A stretch of DNA of 64,000 nt, taken from the NCBI RefSeq assembly GCF_019649055.1, contig NW_026570229.1, forward strand, positions 1,178,001-1,242,000. The letters run 5' to 3'. Below the pieces are notes generated by a model. The model did no database searches. It saw only the letters and a program-made list of their open reading frames with translations, and was not told where the DNA came from. Origin of the DNA: Paramacrobiotus metropolitanus. Lineage: Eukaryota; Tardigrada; Eutardigrada; Parachela; Macrobiotidae. Below are positions 62,917-64,000 of this stretch, one piece after another (the first letter of the stretch is position 1; each line of letters begins with the position of its first letter). A program made the translations under genes and the position numbers.

Positions 62917-64000
62917 ATGGATGCTGTTACGGGTGAATCAGCTGCAGAGATCCCCAATGTGCGACCTGTGAAATGTCGATTTAACGCAACATCCGATTTG
63001 GCACTTCTGGATTTGATTAAACACTACAATCCCTACGTTTCCGACAACAAAACTGCTGCATGGAAAGATGTTGTGCGTGCGCTTAATGAAACGAAGGTAA
63101 TTTTAGCCTTGATTGCCATGACGTGCAAGCGTTCATCTGTGTATCACTGCGTAAAGCTACGTTTACAACATTGCAGATTTTCGTGAAGCCTGTTACTGAC
63201 AGAGGCGTGAAGGAGCGCTTTGCGAACCTGGTAGCCTGGTTTAAGGCACAAGACTTACGCAACAAAAGCCGTAGCGGAACAGAAGAACAGTACGGAAAAA
63301 TGGAAGCTCTTCTCACAGAGTTGTGCGAGCTCATCAAAGGATGTGAAGAAGCAGAAGCGGAGAAAAAGCGCGCAGCCACGGAAGCTCAGAAAGAACGCCA
63401 GGAGATATCGAAGGTTATGAAAGCTGCAGGTGAACACGGTCGCAACATTCCCACGGACGAAGAAGATCACCTCCAACTAGCTACTGGTAAACTGCAATAA
63501 CTTCAGTATTTAAAAATATTAATCTTGCGTACATTAAAGATTTTAAGTGCGGATATTTTTTGCCATTTTATGATTTTTATCTTATTCATTTCCAAATAAA
63601 TTATTTTTTTTAATTATCGGCAGATTTATTCTCCATATCATTATAACCACTCGCAATTGTTTTGCTTGCTGTATTTTATTTACCTTGATCATCAGGTGCA
63701 GCGACTTCGTCGGCAACATTGAATAAAGACGACTGGATGAAAGAAACAGGTGGCGATGAGCGAGACTGGGAAGACGAGGTGAAATCCCGCGAAAATTCAC
63801 AAATTAGTTTTTCGAAAAAGCGGAAAATGTCGCCACGCAAGTTCCGGCTGGGTAAATCTCCCAAGAAAGCGGAGGATAAAAAGCTTCGAACCTCCCGCTC
63901 GAACGCTGCTCGTTCGCAACACGCCGAATCTGACGACAAATGGCTGGATTATTTTAAGAATTCTGACGCAGAACGACTAGAATTTGAAAAGAAAAGGGCT
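62917..64000 (+). CDS. Myb/SANT-like DNA-binding domain protein (5' part)
   Basis: Three exons: 62,917-63,096 (ATG start; SDLALLDLIKHYNPY, then WKDVVRALNETK), 63,177-63,486 (after CATTGCAG; VTDRGVKERFANLVAWFKAQ, then KSRSGTEEQYGKMEALLTEL), and 63,696 to beyond the window (KDDWMKETGG, then KSRENSQISFSKKRKMS, ending in ERLEFEKKRA). Introns of 80 and 209 bp use GT/AG and keep the frame (phases 0 and 1). The tryptophan-containing helix triplet with the RGVKERF helix and SGTEEEY-type motif is typical of animal Myb/SANT-like domains (often transposase-derived or transcription-factor-like), followed by a coiled-coil, lysine-rich tail. Likely nuclear. The 3' end is outside the window. Confidence 0.75.

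Overview
The window is nuclear DNA of a metazoan, most likely an invertebrate. It has GT-AG introns of 80-210 bp, LTR elements whose primer-binding sites match the 3' end of initiator tRNA-Met, several Tc1/mariner/pogo-type elements with TA target duplications, many MITEs and minisatellites, and few single-copy host exons. The species cannot be named from sequence alone. All comparisons here were made by eye.

Layout. 0-14.5 kb: gene-poor DNA, then copy A (about 3.09-10.5 kb) of a large duplicon carrying a multi-exon, multi-membrane-segment gene family, followed by a decayed third copy C (about 11.5-14.0 kb). 14.5-29 kb: repeat-rich DNA with a CGTCGAC-type element (15.6-16.1 kb), a foldback MITE and a mariner-like element side by side (16.48-17.9 kb), five covarying hairpins (19.4-19.55 kb), a 51-bp minisatellite (22.18-22.69 kb), a long AT microsatellite and a two-helix membrane ORF (26.5 kb). 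28.89-38.88 kb: a mariner-like element split by LTR element 1 (29,599-38,654). 38.99-41.5 kb: an FKBP-type TPR exon, then the left end of duplicon copy B. 41,584-56,010: LTR element 2, 14.4 kb with identical LTRs, inserted into a MITE inside copy B. 56.2-62.3 kb: the rest of copy B. 62.9-64 kb: the start of a Myb/SANT-like gene that runs off the window.

The most unusual content is the pair of LTR elements. Both read on the minus strand, have LTRs identical within each element and 4-bp target duplications, share nearly the same tRNA-iMet-like primer-binding site, and lack any recognisable reverse transcriptase, integrase or protease. Element 2 encodes a Gag-like capsid/zinc-knuckle protein preceded by a long coiled-coil ORF (-1 frame) and followed by a 1000-residue ORF (+1 frame), then further ORFs that appear to be reached by splicing and overlapping reinitiation. 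Element 1 encodes two small ORFs sharing a CxCG...HxxxH domain, and carries about 30 short hairpins in a noncoding interior downstream of a strong splice donor. Element 2 holds about 36 exact copies of the octamer AAAGGTCA (either strand), spread through coding DNA in all three codon phases and through noncoding DNA; element 1 has five in its leader. This looks like a nucleic-acid signal shared by non-autonomous elements that would borrow a partner's polymerase.

Comparing copies A and B works as a natural insertion assay. It dates a tRNA-bearing insertion and a pogo element (A only), two TA-flanked MITEs (B only), and LTR element 2 nested in one of those MITEs.
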